From Nocardioides sp. T2.26MG-1 (GTDB lineage: Bacteria; Actinomycetota; Actinomycetes; Propionibacteriales; Nocardioidaceae): a DNA stretch of 64,000 nt. Both the position numbers and the translations under genes were made by a program. Positions 1 to 9,004 of the stretch are shown in pieces. The notes below the pieces were generated by a model that ran no database searches, was not told where the DNA came from, and saw only the letters and a program-made list of their open reading frames with translations. The stretch lies in contig NZ_CATNLZ010000001.1 of assembly GCF_950101795.1 (NCBI RefSeq), forward strand, positions 317,382 through 381,381, read 5' to 3'. Positions within the stretch are counted from its first letter, which is position 1, and each line of letters starts with the position of its first letter.

Positions 1-369
1 GTTGCACTCGACGTGCTCGAGGGTGATCTTGCCGTCCTCGGTGGTCTCGTCGTTGCCGACGCCGAGGTGGTCCTTGAGCCGCTCGAAGATCGCGTCGCCG
101 CCCATGACCGCGCACAGCGTGTTGGTGCAGACGCCGACGTGGTAGTCGCCGACCGGGCGGCGCTTGTACATCGTGTAGAACGTCGCGACCCCGCTGACCT
201 CGGCCGCGGTGATGCCGAGCAGCTCGGCGCAGGCCTCGATGCCCTCGGGCGTGATCCGGCCCTCGACCGACTGCACGAGGTGGAGCATCGGCAGCAGCCC
301 GCTGCGCGGCTCCGGGTAGCGCGCGGCGATCTCCTGGAGCTCGCCGTACGTCTCGGTGGACAGCGTCAT
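1..369 (-). CDS. nuoE: NADH-quinone oxidoreductase subunit E (partial, C-terminus beyond window)
   Basis: This is the 24-kDa peripheral subunit of respiratory complex I, which carries a [2Fe-2S] centre (N1a) next to the NADH-oxidising NuoF. The visible 123 codons include the helical N-terminal part and the first ligand motif CTNTLC at about residues 96-101; the second cysteine pair lies beyond base 1. The ATG at 367-369 overlaps the nuoD stop as ATGA, so the two are translationally coupled. It is the last visible gene of a nuoA-B-C-D-E run; nuoF onward should follow outside the window. Identification is firm and only the end is missing. Confidence 0.93.
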   Translation of the reverse strand, partial: MTLSTETYGELQEIAARYPEPRSGLLPMLHLVQSVEGRITPEGIEACAELLGITAAEVSGVATFYTMYKRRPVGDYHVGVCTNTLCAVMGGDAIFERLKDHLGVGNDETTEDGKITLEHVECN

Positions 370-1706
370 CTGTCGACGCCTCCCATCACAGGGTCGATGG
401 ACGCGATCGCGACGATGACGTCGGCGACCATGCCGCCCTCCGCCATCACGCTGGTCGCCTGCAGGTTGGTGAACGACGGGTCGCGGAAGTGCGCCCGGAA
501 CGGGCGGGTGCCGCCGTCGGACACCACGTGCGCGCCGAGCTCGCCACGCGGGGACTCCACCGGCACGTAGGCCTGGCCGGCCGGGACCCGGAAGCCCTCC
601 GTCACCAGCTTGAAGTGGTGGATCAGCGCCTCCATCGACTCGCCCATGATGTGGCGGATGTGGTCGAGGCTGTTGCCCATGCCGTCGCTGCCGATCGCGA
701 GCTGGCTGGGCCAGCCGATCTTCTTGTCGTCGATCATCACCGGTGCGCCGTCGAGGTCGGCCAGCCGGTCGGCCGCCTGCTCGATGATGCGCAGCGACTC
801 CCACATCTCGTTGAGGCGGACCCGGAACCTGCCGTAGGAGTCGGAGGTGTCCCAGGTCTGGACGTCGAAGTCGTAGGTCTCGTATCCGCAGTACGGCTGG
901 GTCTTGCGCAGGTCCCACGGGTAGCCGGTGCTGCGCAGCACCGGGCCGGTGATGCCGAGCGCCAGGCAGCCCTCGAGGTCGAGGTGGCCGATGCCCTCCA
1001 GGCGGCCCTTGAAGATCGGGTTGGCGTTGCAGAACGCGGCGTACTCCGGCAGCCGCTTCTTCATCAGGGCCACGAAGCCGCGGATCTCGTCCAGGGCGCC
1101 CGGGGGCAGGTCCTGGGCGACGCCGCCGGGCCGGAAGAACGCGTGGTTCATCCGCAGGCCGGTGATCAGCTCGAACAGGTCCAGGCAGAGCTCGCGCTCG
1201 CGGAACCCGATCGTCATCACGGTCAGGGCGCCGAGCTCCATGCCGCCGGTCGCGATGGCCACCAGGTGGGAGGAGATCCGGTTGATCTCCATGAGCAGGA
1301 CCCGCATCACCGAGGCCTTCTCGGGGATGCGGTCCTCGATGTCGAGGAGCCGCTCGACGCCGAGCACGTACGTCGCCTCGTTGAAGAAGGGGCTGAGGTA
1401 GTCCATCCGGGTGCAGAACGTGACGCCCTGCGTCCAGGTGCGGTACTCCATGTTCTTCTCGATGCCGGTGTGCAGGTAGCCGATGCCCGCGCGGGCCTCG
1501 GTGACCGTCTCGCCGTCGAGCTCGAGGATCAGCCGCAGCACGCCGTGGGTCGAGGGGTGCTGGGGGCCCATGTTGACGACGATGCGCTCCTGGCCCTCCT
1601 CCTCGGCGAGGCCGTCGGCGATCTGGTCCCAGTCCTGCCCGGTGACCGTGAAGACCCGGCCCTCGCTGGTGTCGCTGGAGCCGGAGTAGAGGTCCTGATC
1701 AGTCAT
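366..1706 (-). CDS. nuoD: NADH-quinone oxidoreductase subunit D
   Basis: This is the 49-kDa subunit of complex I. It forms the quinone-binding cavity with NuoB and descends from the large subunit of [NiFe] hydrogenases. The 446-residue protein has an acidic N-terminal extension of about 40 residues, then the family signature GPQHPSTHG (about 47-55), where the conserved His lies near the quinone headgroup. Its ATG shares one base with the nuoC stop (TGATG), and its stop overlaps the nuoE start. NuoC and NuoD are separate genes here, unlike the fused NuoCD of enterobacteria. Confidence 0.97.
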   Translation of the reverse strand: MTDQDLYSGSSDTSEGRVFTVTGQDWDQIADGLAEEEGQERIVVNMGPQHPSTHGVLRLILELDGETVTEARAGIGYLHTGIEKNMEYRTWTQGVTFCTRMDYLSPFFNEATYVLGVERLLDIEDRIPEKASVMRVLLMEINRISSHLVAIATGGMELGALTVMTIGFRERELCLDLFELITGLRMNHAFFRPGGVAQDLPPGALDEIRGFVALMKKRLPEYAAFCNANPIFKGRLEGIGHLDLEGCLALGITGPVLRSTGYPWDLRKTQPYCGYETYDFDVQTWDTSDSYGRFRVRLNEMWESLRIIEQAADRLADLDGAPVMIDDKKIGWPSQLAIGSDGMGNSLDHIRHIMGESMEALIHHFKLVTEGFRVPAGQAYVPVESPRGELGAHVVSDGGTRPFRAHFRDPSFTNLQATSVMAEGGMVADVIVAIASIDPVMGGVDR

Positions 1707-2458
1707 CAGTTGTAGCTCCTGCGCTGGTCGGGCGGCGGGATGGTGCCGCCCTTGTACTCCACGGGGATGCCGCCCAACGGGTAGTCCTTGCGCTGGGGGT
1801 GGCCCGGCCAGTCGTCGGGCATCAGGATGCGGGTGAGGGCCGGGTGGCCGTCGAAGACGATGCCGAACATGTCGAACGTCTCCCGCTCGTGCCAGTCGGC
1901 CGTGGGGTAGACCGCGACGACCGACGGGACGTGCGGGTCGCCGTCGGGGGCGGTGACCTCGAGCCGGATCCGGCGGTTGTGGGTCATCGAGAGCAGGTGG
2001 TAGACCGCGTGCAGCTCGCGCCCGGCGTCGTCGGGGTAGTTGACGCCGCTGACGCCCACGAGCAGCTCGAAGCGCAGCCGCTCGTCGTCACGCAGCACCT
2101 GCGCCACGGGGAGCAGGTCCTCGCGGCGCAGGTGGAAGGTGATCTCACCGCGGTGGATCACCACCCGCGGGGCCGCGATCTCGAGTCCGGCGTCGCGGGT
2201 CGCCGCCGCCAACCCGTCCGCGACCTCGTCGAACCAACCGCCGTAGGGGCGCTGTGCGTCGCCGGGGAGCACGATGGCCTGCTGGAGGCCGCCGTACCCG
2301 CTGGTGTCGCCGGTGCCGCGCACGCCGAACATGCCGTGCCGCTCACCGACCTGGTGCACCTCGCCCGCCGGGGCGGGGACGTTCTCGGGCGACTGCTCGG
2401 TCGCCGGCTGCTCGGGGCCCTTCGGCTCCGGCTTGACGTCGCTGGAGTCCTCGCTCAC
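1706..2458 (-). CDS. nuoC: NADH-quinone oxidoreductase subunit C
   Basis: This is the 30-kDa subunit of the hydrophilic arm of complex I, which packs against NuoD. The frame stays open upstream into nuoB, but the real start is the GTG at 2456-2458, which overlaps the nuoB stop as GTGA and gives 250 residues beginning [10 protein letters not shown]. The first 60 or so residues are a low-complexity Pro/Glu-rich extension common in actinobacterial NuoC. The family signature lies near the C-terminus ([11 protein letters not shown], then the KDYPLGG stretch). It is translationally coupled to both neighbours. Confidence 0.95.
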   Translation of the reverse strand: MSEDSSDVKPEPKGPEQPATEQSPENVPAPAGEVHQVGERHGMFGVRGTGDTSGYGGLQQAIVLPGDAQRPYGGWFDEVADGLAAATRDAGLEIAAPRVVIHRGEITFHLRREDLLPVAQVLRDDERLRFELLVGVSGVNYPDDAGRELHAVYHLLSMTHNRRIRLEVTAPDGDPHVPSVVAVYPTADWHERETFDMFGIVFDGHPALTRILMPDDWPGHPQRKDYPLGGIPVEYKGGTIPPPDQRRSYN

Positions 2459-3009
2459 CGCAGCTGGCCCTTCATCTCGGAGGTCGGGAGCGCCCGCAGC
2501 GCCGCGGTCTCGAGCTCCTCGATCTCGGCGACGCGGTGGGCACCGAGCTTGGTGTGCTGGACCTTGTCGTGGAGCTTGAGGATCGCGTCGATGAGCATCT
2601 GCGGCCGCGGCGGACAGCCGGGGAGGTACATGTCGACGGGGACGATGTGGTCGACGCCCTGCACGATCGCGTAGTTGTTGAACATTCCGCCGCTGCTGGC
2701 GCACACACCCATGGCGAGCACCCACTTGGGCTCGGGCATCTGGTCGTAGATCTGGCGGACCACGGGGGCCATCTTCTGGCTCACCCGGCCGGCGACGATC
2801 ATCACGTCGGCCTGGCGCGGGCTGGCGCGGAAGACCTCCATGCCGAAGCGGCCGAGGTCGTGCTTGGGGCCACCGCTGGTCATCATCTCGATCGCGCAGC
2901 AGGCGAGGCCGAACGAGGCCGGCCAGAACGACGCCTTGCGCATGTAGCCGGCGAGGCCCTCGACGGTCGAGAGCAGCACTCCCGCCGGGAGCTTTTCTTC
3001 AATTCCCAT
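2455..3009 (-). CDS. nuoB: NADH-quinone oxidoreductase subunit B
   Basis: This is the 20-kDa (PSST) subunit that carries iron-sulfur cluster N2, the direct electron donor to quinone. Tandem cysteines (LACCAIEMM), GVCASSGG and the GCPPRP motif supply the expected ligands. An in-frame ATG lies at 3052-3054, but the start at 3007-3009 (MGIEEKLP) has a strong GGAGGAG ribosome site 8-9 nt upstream and gives 184 residues, the usual length. A 135-nt gap separates it from nuoA, longer than the other junctions of this operon; I see no promoter in it. Confidence 0.96.
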   Translation of the reverse strand: MGIEEKLPAGVLLSTVEGLAGYMRKASFWPASFGLACCAIEMMTSGGPKHDLGRFGMEVFRASPRQADVMIVAGRVSQKMAPVVRQIYDQMPEPKWVLAMGVCASSGGMFNNYAIVQGVDHIVPVDMYLPGCPPRPQMLIDAILKLHDKVQHTKLGAHRVAEIEELETAALRALPTSEMKGQLR

Positions 3010-3144
3010 GGACAACTCCTCCAGCTGAGGGTCGTGAGGTTCGTGCCATGCCAAGGCGGACGAGGGAAGGCGGCCTGGGTGCGGAGCGGCGCTGCGCGGC
3101 CACCGACCTCGGCAGGAGCAGGCAGGGTGCGGACATCGCGAGCC

Positions 3145-3504
3145 TCAGTCCCAGTCCAGGCCGCCGCGGCGCCAAACGTAGGCGTAGGCGACGAAGACGG
3201 TGGCGATGAACAGGACCATCTCGACCAGCCCGAAGAACTTCAGCTCGTCGAACTGCACGGCCCACGGGTAAAGGAAGACGATCTCGATGTCGAACACGAT
3301 GAAGAGCATCGCGGTGATGTAGTACTTCACCGGGAACCGCCCGCCGCCCACCGGCTGCGGCGTCGGCTCGATGCCGCACTCGTAGGAGTCGAGCTTGACC
3401 CGGTTGTACCGGGACGGACCGACCACGAACGCCATCGCCGCCCCGCCGAGCCCGAAGAGCGTCGCGAGGACGACCAGGACGACCACAGGCGTGTAGAGAT
3501 CCAT
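3145..3504 (-). CDS. nuoA: NADH-quinone oxidoreductase subunit A
   Basis: This small membrane subunit lies at the join between the peripheral and membrane arms of complex I. The 119-residue protein has three predicted membrane helices (about 5-27, 65-87 and 92-112) and the conserved loop YECGIEP with its cysteine near residue 42. It is the first gene of the nuo operon. An AGAAAGG ribosome site precedes the ATG. A Rex-like operator lies 67-84 nt upstream of the start. Confidence 0.96.
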   Translation of the reverse strand: MDLYTPVVVLVVLATLFGLGGAAMAFVVGPSRYNRVKLDSYECGIEPTPQPVGGGRFPVKYYITAMLFIVFDIEIVFLYPWAVQFDELKFFGLVEMVLFIATVFVAYAYVWRRGGLDWD

Positions 3505-3570
3505 GCCGCGCCTTTCTAGAGCTGTGCCGCTGCGCCGGTTCGGCCCTCATCGGCGGGCCGGTTTGTGACT

Positions 3571-3588
3571 TTGTGAATGCGATCACGA
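3571..3588. promoter_or_regulatory. Putative Rex operator upstream of nuoA
   Basis: TTGTGAATGCGATCACGA matches the actinobacterial Rex palindrome TTGTGAA-N4-TTCACAA: one half is perfect and the other matches at 5 of 7 positions. It sits 67-84 nt upstream of the nuoA start. A further half-site, TTGTGAC, lies at 3563-3569. The nuo operon is a known Rex target in Streptomyces coelicolor, and a rex gene is present in this window at about 32 kb. Confidence 0.6.
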
Positions 3589-3790
3589 GGAGGCGCGCCA
3601 CACAGTTAACCATCCCGTTCGACGGACCGCACGCGAGGGTCGGCAAAGCAGGAGGCGGTCTCCGATATGGCCGCTGACCTGGTCATTTTGCCAACGCGCA
3701 CGTGCGCTAATTGCCTCGACAATGGCCGAAAATGCTACCCGCCGGTACCCCTCGGCGGCACCCACCGAGGGGCTCGGCCAGGACCGGCGA

Positions 3791-4480
3791 CTACCGGGTC
3801 GCGCGGTGCAGGGCGACGATCCCGCCGGACAGGTTGCGCCACTGCGGAGCCCGCCAGCCGGCGTCGCCGATCATCGCCGCGAGGCCCTCCTGGTCGGGCC
3901 AGGCCCGGATCGACTCGGCGAGGTAGACGTAGGCGTCCGGCGCCGAGGAGACGGCCCGCGCGATCGGTGGCAGCGCCCGCATCAGATACTCGAGGTAGAC
4001 GGTGCGGAACGGCCCGAACGTCGGGTGGCTGAACTCGCACACGACGAGCCGCCCGCCCGGCCGGGTGACCCGCCGCAGCTCGCGCAGCCCCGCGACGGGG
4101 TCGACGATGTTGCGCAGCCCGAATGAGATCGTGGCGGCGTCGAACGTGCCGTCGGCGAACGGCAGCCTGGTCCCGTCCCCGGCCGTGAACGGCAGGTGCG
4201 GCAGCGCCTGCTTGCCGACGCGGAGCATGCCGAGGGAGAAGTCGCAGGGGACCACGGTCGCGCCGCGGTCGGCGAACGGCTGGCTCGACGTACCGGTCCC
4301 GGCCGCGAGGTCGAGGACCCGCTCCCCGGGCTGTGGGTCGACCGCCGCGATGACCTCCTTGCGCCACCGCCGGTCCTGGCCGAGCGACAGGACGTCGTTG
4401 GTGACGTCGTAGCGCCGGGCGACCGCGTCGAACATGCGGCGGACGTCTGACGGCTGCTTGTCTAGCTCTGCGCGGACCAC
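3791..4480 (-). CDS. menG: Demethylmenaquinone methyltransferase (UbiE/MenG family)
   Basis: This SAM-dependent C-methyltransferase carries out the last step of menaquinone synthesis. The 229-residue protein has the class I methyltransferase SAM motif [12 protein letters not shown] (about 55-66) and family motifs FGLRNIVD and [10 protein letters not shown]. It belongs with menF, menD, menC, menE and menA elsewhere in the window. It is transcribed toward nuo with a 286-nt gap between them, and the Rex-like site in that gap suggests nuo has its own promoter. Divergent to it lies an L,D-transpeptidase gene. Confidence 0.93.
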   Translation of the reverse strand: MVRAELDKQPSDVRRMFDAVARRYDVTNDVLSLGQDRRWRKEVIAAVDPQPGERVLDLAAGTGTSSQPFADRGATVVPCDFSLGMLRVGKQALPHLPFTAGDGTRLPFADGTFDAATISFGLRNIVDPVAGLRELRRVTRPGGRLVVCEFSHPTFGPFRTVYLEYLMRALPPIARAVSSAPDAYVYLAESIRAWPDQEGLAAMIGDAGWRAPQWRNLSGGIVALHRATR

Positions 4481-4540
4481 GCGCAGAGACTACGGCCCCC
4501 GCGGCGACGCCCGCCCGGCGCCCGGCCGGCCGCGCCGCGG

Positions 4541-4559
4541 GTCACAGGTTGGTCACGTC
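4541..4559 (+). promoter_or_regulatory. Possible MtrA-type direct repeat upstream of the L,D-transpeptidase
   Basis: GTCACAGG and GTCACGTC are separated by 3 nt (11-nt period), the arrangement described for MtrA response-regulator sites near cell-wall genes in corynebacteria. It lies about 90 nt upstream of the transpeptidase ATG. A separate dyad, CCGTTCGG-N6-CCGAACGG, is at 4572-4593. The motif is short and degenerate, so this is only a candidate. Confidence 0.3.
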
Positions 4560-4648
4560 CGCCGGAACTCGCCGTTCGGGTGCAACCGAACGGCCCCGCC
4601 GGGAGTCACCCTCATGTCGGACTCGTTCTACTTCCCCAGGAGAGCTCC

Positions 4649-5581
4649 ATGCTTCTCGCGCGTCGTCTGTTCCTCGTGGTCGCGGTCGCGGCACTGCTGT
4701 GCGCAGCCGCCTTCGTGGCCGGCTACGCCCTCGACGACCAGCCCTCCGCCCGGCCCTCCGCGTCCGGCACCGGGACGGTGGCCACGACCGACCCGACTCC
4801 GACTCCCACGGCGTCCCCGACGGCGACCCCCACGGGGACCCCGACCGCGACCCCGACCACGGACGCCCCGACCCCGACGTCCGCGCCGACGCCGACGCGG
4901 ACGCCGAAGCCCGAGCCTGAGCCGACCCTCGAGCCCGGCCCGCGCCTGCTCGGCCCCGGCGACCAGGGCGACGAGGTGCGTGACCTCCAGGCACGGCTCA
5001 AGCAGATCTACTGGTTCAACGCCGATGTCACCGGCGTCTACGGCGACATCACCACCACGGCGGTCCGCGGGTTCCAGGCCAAGCGCGAGATCCCGGTGAC
5101 CGGCGAGGTCGACCGGCGCACGCTGGACCGCCTGTACTCGATGACCGCCACCCCGACGGACGCGGAGCTGCACAACCGCGGCACTCTGCCCCACAACGGC
5201 CCCGGCGCTCTCGACCCGCGCTGCCGCACCGGACGCGTGCTCTGCATCGACAAGACCAGCTCGACGCTGCGGTGGGTGGTCGACGGCGCCGTGCAGCAGA
5301 CGCTCGACGTGCGGTTCGGGGCGTCGAGCACCCCGACGCGCGAGGGGCTGTTCCACGTCTACCTCAAGGACGCCGACCACGTGTCCCGCCTCTACGGCAG
5401 CTCGATGCCATACTCGATGTTCTTCTCCGGAGGCCAGGCCGTGCACTACTCCTCGGACTTCGCGACGGTCGGGTACGCCGGGGCGTCCCACGGCTGCGTC
5501 AACGTCCGCGACTACGACGGGCTGGCCCACCTGTTCGCGCAGGTGCGCGAGGGCGACGCGGTCGTCGTGTACCGGTCCTGA
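4649..5581 (+). CDS. L,D-transpeptidase with peptidoglycan-binding domain
   Basis: This extracytoplasmic cell-wall enzyme should form 3-3 cross-links in peptidoglycan or attach proteins to it. The chosen ATG at 4649 has an AGGAG site 8 nt upstream and begins directly with a signal or anchor segment (residues about 5-25). An upstream in-frame start would place 23 implausible residues before it. The order is: membrane segment, a Thr/Pro-rich wall-spanning linker (about 30-105), a PG_binding_1 domain (about 112-170, GDQGDEVRDLQ to the GEVDRRTLDRL region), then the YkuD catalytic domain. That domain ends with SHGCVNV; the nucleophile is Cys near 283 of 310. Confidence 0.9.
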   Translation: MLLARRLFLVVAVAALLCAAAFVAGYALDDQPSARPSASGTGTVATTDPTPTPTASPTATPTGTPTATPTTDAPTPTSAPTPTRTPKPEPEPTLEPGPRLLGPGDQGDEVRDLQARLKQIYWFNADVTGVYGDITTTAVRGFQAKREIPVTGEVDRRTLDRLYSMTATPTDAELHNRGTLPHNGPGALDPRCRTGRVLCIDKTSSTLRWVVDGAVQQTLDVRFGASSTPTREGLFHVYLKDADHVSRLYGSSMPYSMFFSGGQAVHYSSDFATVGYAGASHGCVNVRDYDGLAHLFAQVREGDAVVVYRS

Positions 5582-5612
5582 GGCACGGTCCGGGCCCGGC
5601 GGGTCAGGCGGG

Positions 5613-6239
5613 TCAGGCGGCGAGGTCGTCGAGCAGGCCGTCGGCCGTGTCGACCAGGTCCTGCGCGTCCACCTCGGACGCGCCGATCTGGACGGTGAGG
5701 CCCTCGCGGGTCACCTGGCACTGGCTGAACACCGGCTCCGCCGGCTCGTCGCCGGTGGAGCCCTGGCCGTAGCTGAGGATGCAGACCCCGTCGCCCACGC
5801 CGGTGATCTCGGTCGGGGGCGCGCCGCCGGAGGCCTTGGGGTCGGGCACGCTGTTGGGTGCGAACGCGCCGCCCTCGGCGGCGAAGGCCTGGACGAACAC
5901 GGCCTTCGTGCCGTCGAGCACGTAGGTGCGCGTGGCCGCGGCGTGGCCGAGCACGTCGGGCAGCACGCGGTTGCCGTAGTCGGTGTTGGACCGCTCCTGC
6001 TCGGCGATCGAGTCGGCCTGGTCGGCGTAGTCGCCGTCCGCGAACGAGCCCGGGTCGTCGGCCGCGGCGTACCCGCCCGGCAGGGTGTCCGGCAGCGACA
6101 GCTCCGCCGGCTGCTCGTCGCCATCGCCCACGGCCTCGGGCAGGCCGATGGCGAAGGCGGCGACGACGCCGAGGAGGAGGGCGCCGAGCGCGAGGCCCAC
6201 CCAGGTCGGGGTCCGGTCGGAGGACGTGCGGCTGCTCAC
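5613..6239 (-). CDS. Membrane-anchored hypothetical protein
   Basis: I do not recognise the family. The GTG at 6237-6239 gives 208 residues: a short cytoplasmic tail, one membrane helix (about 13-34), then an extracytoplasmic domain of about 165 residues. That domain is rich in Asp and Ala and has two cysteines (in VCILSY and FSQCQV) that could form a disulfide. It is divergent from menF, with only 64 nt between the starts, and convergent with the L,D-transpeptidase gene. A TAGCGT box lies 8 nt before the GTG, so the mRNA may be leaderless or nearly so. Confidence 0.75.
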   Translation of the reverse strand: MSSRTSSDRTPTWVGLALGALLLGVVAAFAIGLPEAVGDGDEQPAELSLPDTLPGGYAAADDPGSFADGDYADQADSIAEQERSNTDYGNRVLPDVLGHAAATRTYVLDGTKAVFVQAFAAEGGAFAPNSVPDPKASGGAPPTEITGVGDGVCILSYGQGSTGDEPAEPVFSQCQVTREGLTVQIGASEVDAQDLVDTADGLLDDLAA

Positions 6240-6303
6240 GTCCGGCGACGCTACCCGGGCCGTGGGTGCGGGCGGTCGCGGGGTCCGTGAGTACCCTCGC
6301 AGG

Positions 6304-7593
6304 GTGACGAGCAGCCCCACGCCCGGCCCCACGCCCGACCAGGCGTCGCCGGCCCCGGCGGACGCGCTCGTCGTCCGCACCGTCGCCCTCGACCTCGACC
6401 GGGCCGCGAGCCTGCTGGCACTGGTGCCCGCCGACCGCCCGGTCACCTGGCTGCGCCGCGGCGACGGCCTCGTGGGCTGGGGCGCGGCGGCCGAGGTCCG
6501 CACCCGCGGCGCGACCCGGTTCGCCGATGCCGGGAAGTGGTGGAGCGAGACCATCGCACGCGCCTCCGTCGTGGACGAGGTCGGCGAGCCCGGCACCGGC
6601 CTGGTCTCCTTCGGCACGTTCGCCTTCGCCGACGAGCCGGGCGACTCGATCCTGGTCGTCCCCCGGGTGGTCGTGGGCCGGCGCGGTGACGTGGCGTGGC
6701 TGACGACCGTCGGCGAGGTCGCCGACCCGGCCCGACTGCTCGTCGCGGCCCCGCCCGCCTCCGCCCCGGAGGAGGTCAGCTTCGCCGACGGCGCCCTGAA
6801 CGGCGAGCAGTGGATGTCGGTCGTCGCCGACGCCGTCGCCCGGATCAGCGCCGGCGACCTGGAGAAGGTCGTGCTCGCACGCGACCTGGTCGCCACCGCG
6901 ACCGAGCCGATCGACGTGCGCGCCCCGCTGGGCCGGCTCGCCGAGACCTACCCGATGTGCTGGACGTTCCACGTCGACGGCATGTTCGGCGCCACCCCCG
7001 AGATGCTCGTGCGCCGCGAGCGCGGCCTGGTCACCTCCCGGGTGCTGGCCGGCACCATCCGGCGGACCGGCGACGACGACCGCGACCTCGCGCTCGCCGC
7101 GACGCTGGCCCGCTCGTCGAAGGACCTCGAGGAGCACGAGTACGCCGTGCGCTCGGTCGCCGACGCCCTCGAGCCGCACTGCTCGTCGATGAACGTCCCC
7201 GAGGCGCCGTTCGTGCTGCACCTGCCCAACGTCATGCACCTGGCCACCGACGTCGCGGGTGTCGTCCACGACGCCGCCACGGTCTCCTCGCTCCAGCTCG
7301 CGGAGGCGCTGCACCCCTCGGCCGCGGTCGGCGGGACGCCCACGACGGTCGCGACCGCGCTGATCGCCGAGATCGAGGGCATGGACCGCGACCGCTACGC
7401 CGGCCCGGTGGGCTGGATGGACTCCTCCGGCGACGGCGAGTGGGGCATCGCGCTGCGCTCGGCCCGCGTCGAGGGCAACACCGTGCGGCTCTTCGCCGGC
7501 TGCGGCATCGTCGCCGACTCCGACCCCGAGGCGGAGCTCGCCGAGGCACAGGCCAAGTTCGTCCCAGTCCGGGACGCGCTCACTGCCGACTGA
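6304..7593 (+). CDS. menF: Isochorismate synthase (MenF family)
   Basis: This chorismate-binding enzyme converts chorismate to isochorismate, the entry to menaquinone synthesis. It has 429 residues from the GTG at 6304. The C-terminal two-thirds is the chorismate-utilising fold, with DLEKVVLARDL, FGATPEML, VLAGTIRRTGDDD, the HEYAV region, LHPSAAVGGTP and the GWMDSSGDGEWGIALR stretch. A siderophore-pathway synthase (DhbC/EntC) is an alternative, but no siderophore genes lie nearby and most of the men pathway does. TACCCT followed by 6 nt and GTG implies a leaderless transcript. A hairpin 11 nt after the stop is the likely terminator. Confidence 0.9.
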   Translation: MTSSPTPGPTPDQASPAPADALVVRTVALDLDRAASLLALVPADRPVTWLRRGDGLVGWGAAAEVRTRGATRFADAGKWWSETIARASVVDEVGEPGTGLVSFGTFAFADEPGDSILVVPRVVVGRRGDVAWLTTVGEVADPARLLVAAPPASAPEEVSFADGALNGEQWMSVVADAVARISAGDLEKVVLARDLVATATEPIDVRAPLGRLAETYPMCWTFHVDGMFGATPEMLVRRERGLVTSRVLAGTIRRTGDDDRDLALAATLARSSKDLEEHEYAVRSVADALEPHCSSMNVPEAPFVLHLPNVMHLATDVAGVVHDAATVSSLQLAEALHPSAAVGGTPTTVATALIAEIEGMDRDRYAGPVGWMDSSGDGEWGIALRSARVEGNTVRLFAGCGIVADSDPEAELAEAQAKFVPVRDALTAD

Positions 7594-7603
7594 GCCGGGT
7601 GAT

Positions 7604-7629
7604 GACTTCCCCGGTTCACCGGGGAAGTC
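7604..7629 (+). terminator. Hairpin after menF; short form of a dispersed palindromic element
   Basis: GACTTCCCCGG-TTCA-CCGGGGAAGTC is a perfect 11-bp stem with a 4-nt loop, starting 11 nt after the menF stop. Its core CCCCGGTTCACCGGGG recurs at 35520-35535 and, in inverted form, at 47118-47133. There is no clear U-tract, as is usual in actinobacteria. Confidence 0.7.
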
Positions 7630-7724
7630 GTGGCTTCCCCGGCCGAAACTTCCCCCGAGAAGCTCCCCGGCGCTTGCCCACGTGACCGCTCCCGGCGGGC
7701 GACGGGTCCCGCACCGCTCCGGGG

Positions 7725-8360
7725 TCAGAGGTCCTCGCCGTCAGCCCGGCGGACGTACTCGAGGCCGTCCTTCGGCAGGAACGCGTTCATGTGCGTGTCG
7801 ACGATCCCCAGGCCGGCGTCGCTGTAGACCCGGTCGTGGATCGCCAGGTTGCGCGGCGCCTTCACGGCCCGGGCGAACTCGATGGCCTCGGACGCGCGCA
7901 TCCACGGCGCCGACACCGGCACGAGCAGCACGTCGACGTCCTCGCCGGGCTCGGTGAGCGCGTCGCCGGGGTGGTAGACCTTCTGTCCCCCCAGCGTGAG
8001 GACATAGCCGCTGTTGGTGATCCGCGGGTACTCCGGGTGGATCACGGCGTGCAGCTCCCCGACCGCGCGCACGGGCAGGCCCACGTCGAAGCGATCCCCC
8101 GGCGCCACGACGGTCAGCCGCTCGGCGACAGCCGGGGCGTCCGCGCGGATCAACGCCGCGACGGCCTCGATGGTGAACACCGGAGCCTCGGTCGCCAGCA
8201 GGTGGTCGGGCAGGTAGTGGTCGGGGTGCTCGTGGGTGATCAGCACCGCATCGGCGCCGTCGAGCGCCGCGACGTCCGTGAAGACGCCCGGGTCGAGGAC
8301 GACCGCCGTACCGTCGTGCTCCACCCGGACGCAGGCGTGTCCGAACTTGGTAATCCGCAT
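7725..8360 (-). CDS. MBL-fold metallo-hydrolase (UlaG-like)
   Basis: This is a cytoplasmic beta-lactamase-fold hydrolase of 211 residues; the substrate is unknown. The metal motif HEHPDH (HxHxDH) is at about residues 43-48, with further likely ligands in the VIHPEYPRI and YHPGDAL stretches. The start MRITKFGHACVRV at 8360 is preferred because TACCGT lies exactly 7 nt upstream, which fits leaderless transcription; the ATG three codons earlier would fall between that box and the start. It is divergent from the LysE-type exporter with 35 nt between starts, so the two share a promoter region. Confidence 0.85.
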   Translation of the reverse strand: MRITKFGHACVRVEHDGTAVVLDPGVFTDVAALDGADAVLITHEHPDHYLPDHLLATEAPVFTIEAVAALIRADAPAVAERLTVVAPGDRFDVGLPVRAVGELHAVIHPEYPRITNSGYVLTLGGQKVYHPGDALTEPGEDVDVLLVPVSAPWMRASEAIEFARAVKAPRNLAIHDRVYSDAGLGIVDTHMNAFLPKDGLEYVRRADGEDL

Positions 8361-8395
8361 GCGCTGCACGGTAGCCCGCTGGGACGATCGGCCGC

Positions 8396-9004
8396 GTGTT
8401 CGAGGTGGTCCTGTCCGGTCTCGTCACCGGCTGGGCGATCGCGATCCCGATCGGCGCGGTCGGGGCGTTCCTCGTCACGCTCTCGGCGCGTACGTCGTTC
8501 GCGGTCGGCGCCGCCGGGGCGCTGGGCGTCGCCACCGTCGACGGCGGCTACGCGCTGCTGGCCGTGGTCGCCGGCGCCGCGGTCGCGGACGCGCTCGAGC
8601 CCGTGGCCGAGGGACTGCAGGTGGCGTCGGGCCTCGTCCTGCTCGTGATCGCGGTCCTCACCGCGGCGCACGCGGTCGCCAGGACCGGTCGCGTCCGGCA
8701 GGCGTCGACGATGCGGCCGGCGGCGGCGTACGCACTGTTCCTCGGCATCACGGCGGTGAACCCGACGACCGTGGTCTACTTCGCGGCCGTGGTGCTCGGC
8801 AACCAGCACCTGACGTCGGGAGCCGCCCAGGGTGCGGTGTTCGTGACCGCGGCGTTCGCCGCCAGCGCGTCCTGGCAGCTGGTGCTCGCCGGCGGCGGGG
8901 CCGCGCTCGGCCGCATCGCGACCGGGCACCGCGCCCACCTGGTCACCGGCCTGGTCTCGGCCGTGGTCGTCGCCGGCCTCGCCCTCCATACGATGCTCGG
9001 GTGA
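8396..9004 (+). CDS. LysE/RhtB-family exporter
   Basis: This 202-residue inner-membrane protein has about six hydrophobic segments. The N-terminal pattern (GLVTGWAIAIPIGAVGAFLV) and the GITAVNPTTVVYF motif near residue 122 are typical of the LysE/RhtB amino-acid exporter superfamily. The start is GTG at 8396. Its stop overlaps the start of the GNAT gene (GTGA), so the two are translationally coupled. The substrate cannot be inferred from the sequence. Confidence 0.87.
   Translation: MFEVVLSGLVTGWAIAIPIGAVGAFLVTLSARTSFAVGAAGALGVATVDGGYALLAVVAGAAVADALEPVAEGLQVASGLVLLVIAVLTAAHAVARTGRVRQASTMRPAAAYALFLGITAVNPTTVVYFAAVVLGNQHLTSGAAQGAVFVTAAFAASASWQLVLAGGGAALGRIATGHRAHLVTGLVSAVVVAGLALHTMLG

Noticed and set aside
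1706..2725. NuoC starting inside nuoB (339 codons)
   Set aside because: The extra 89 residues are the nuoB sequence in another frame; GTG 2458 overlaps the nuoB stop and fits the operon pattern.
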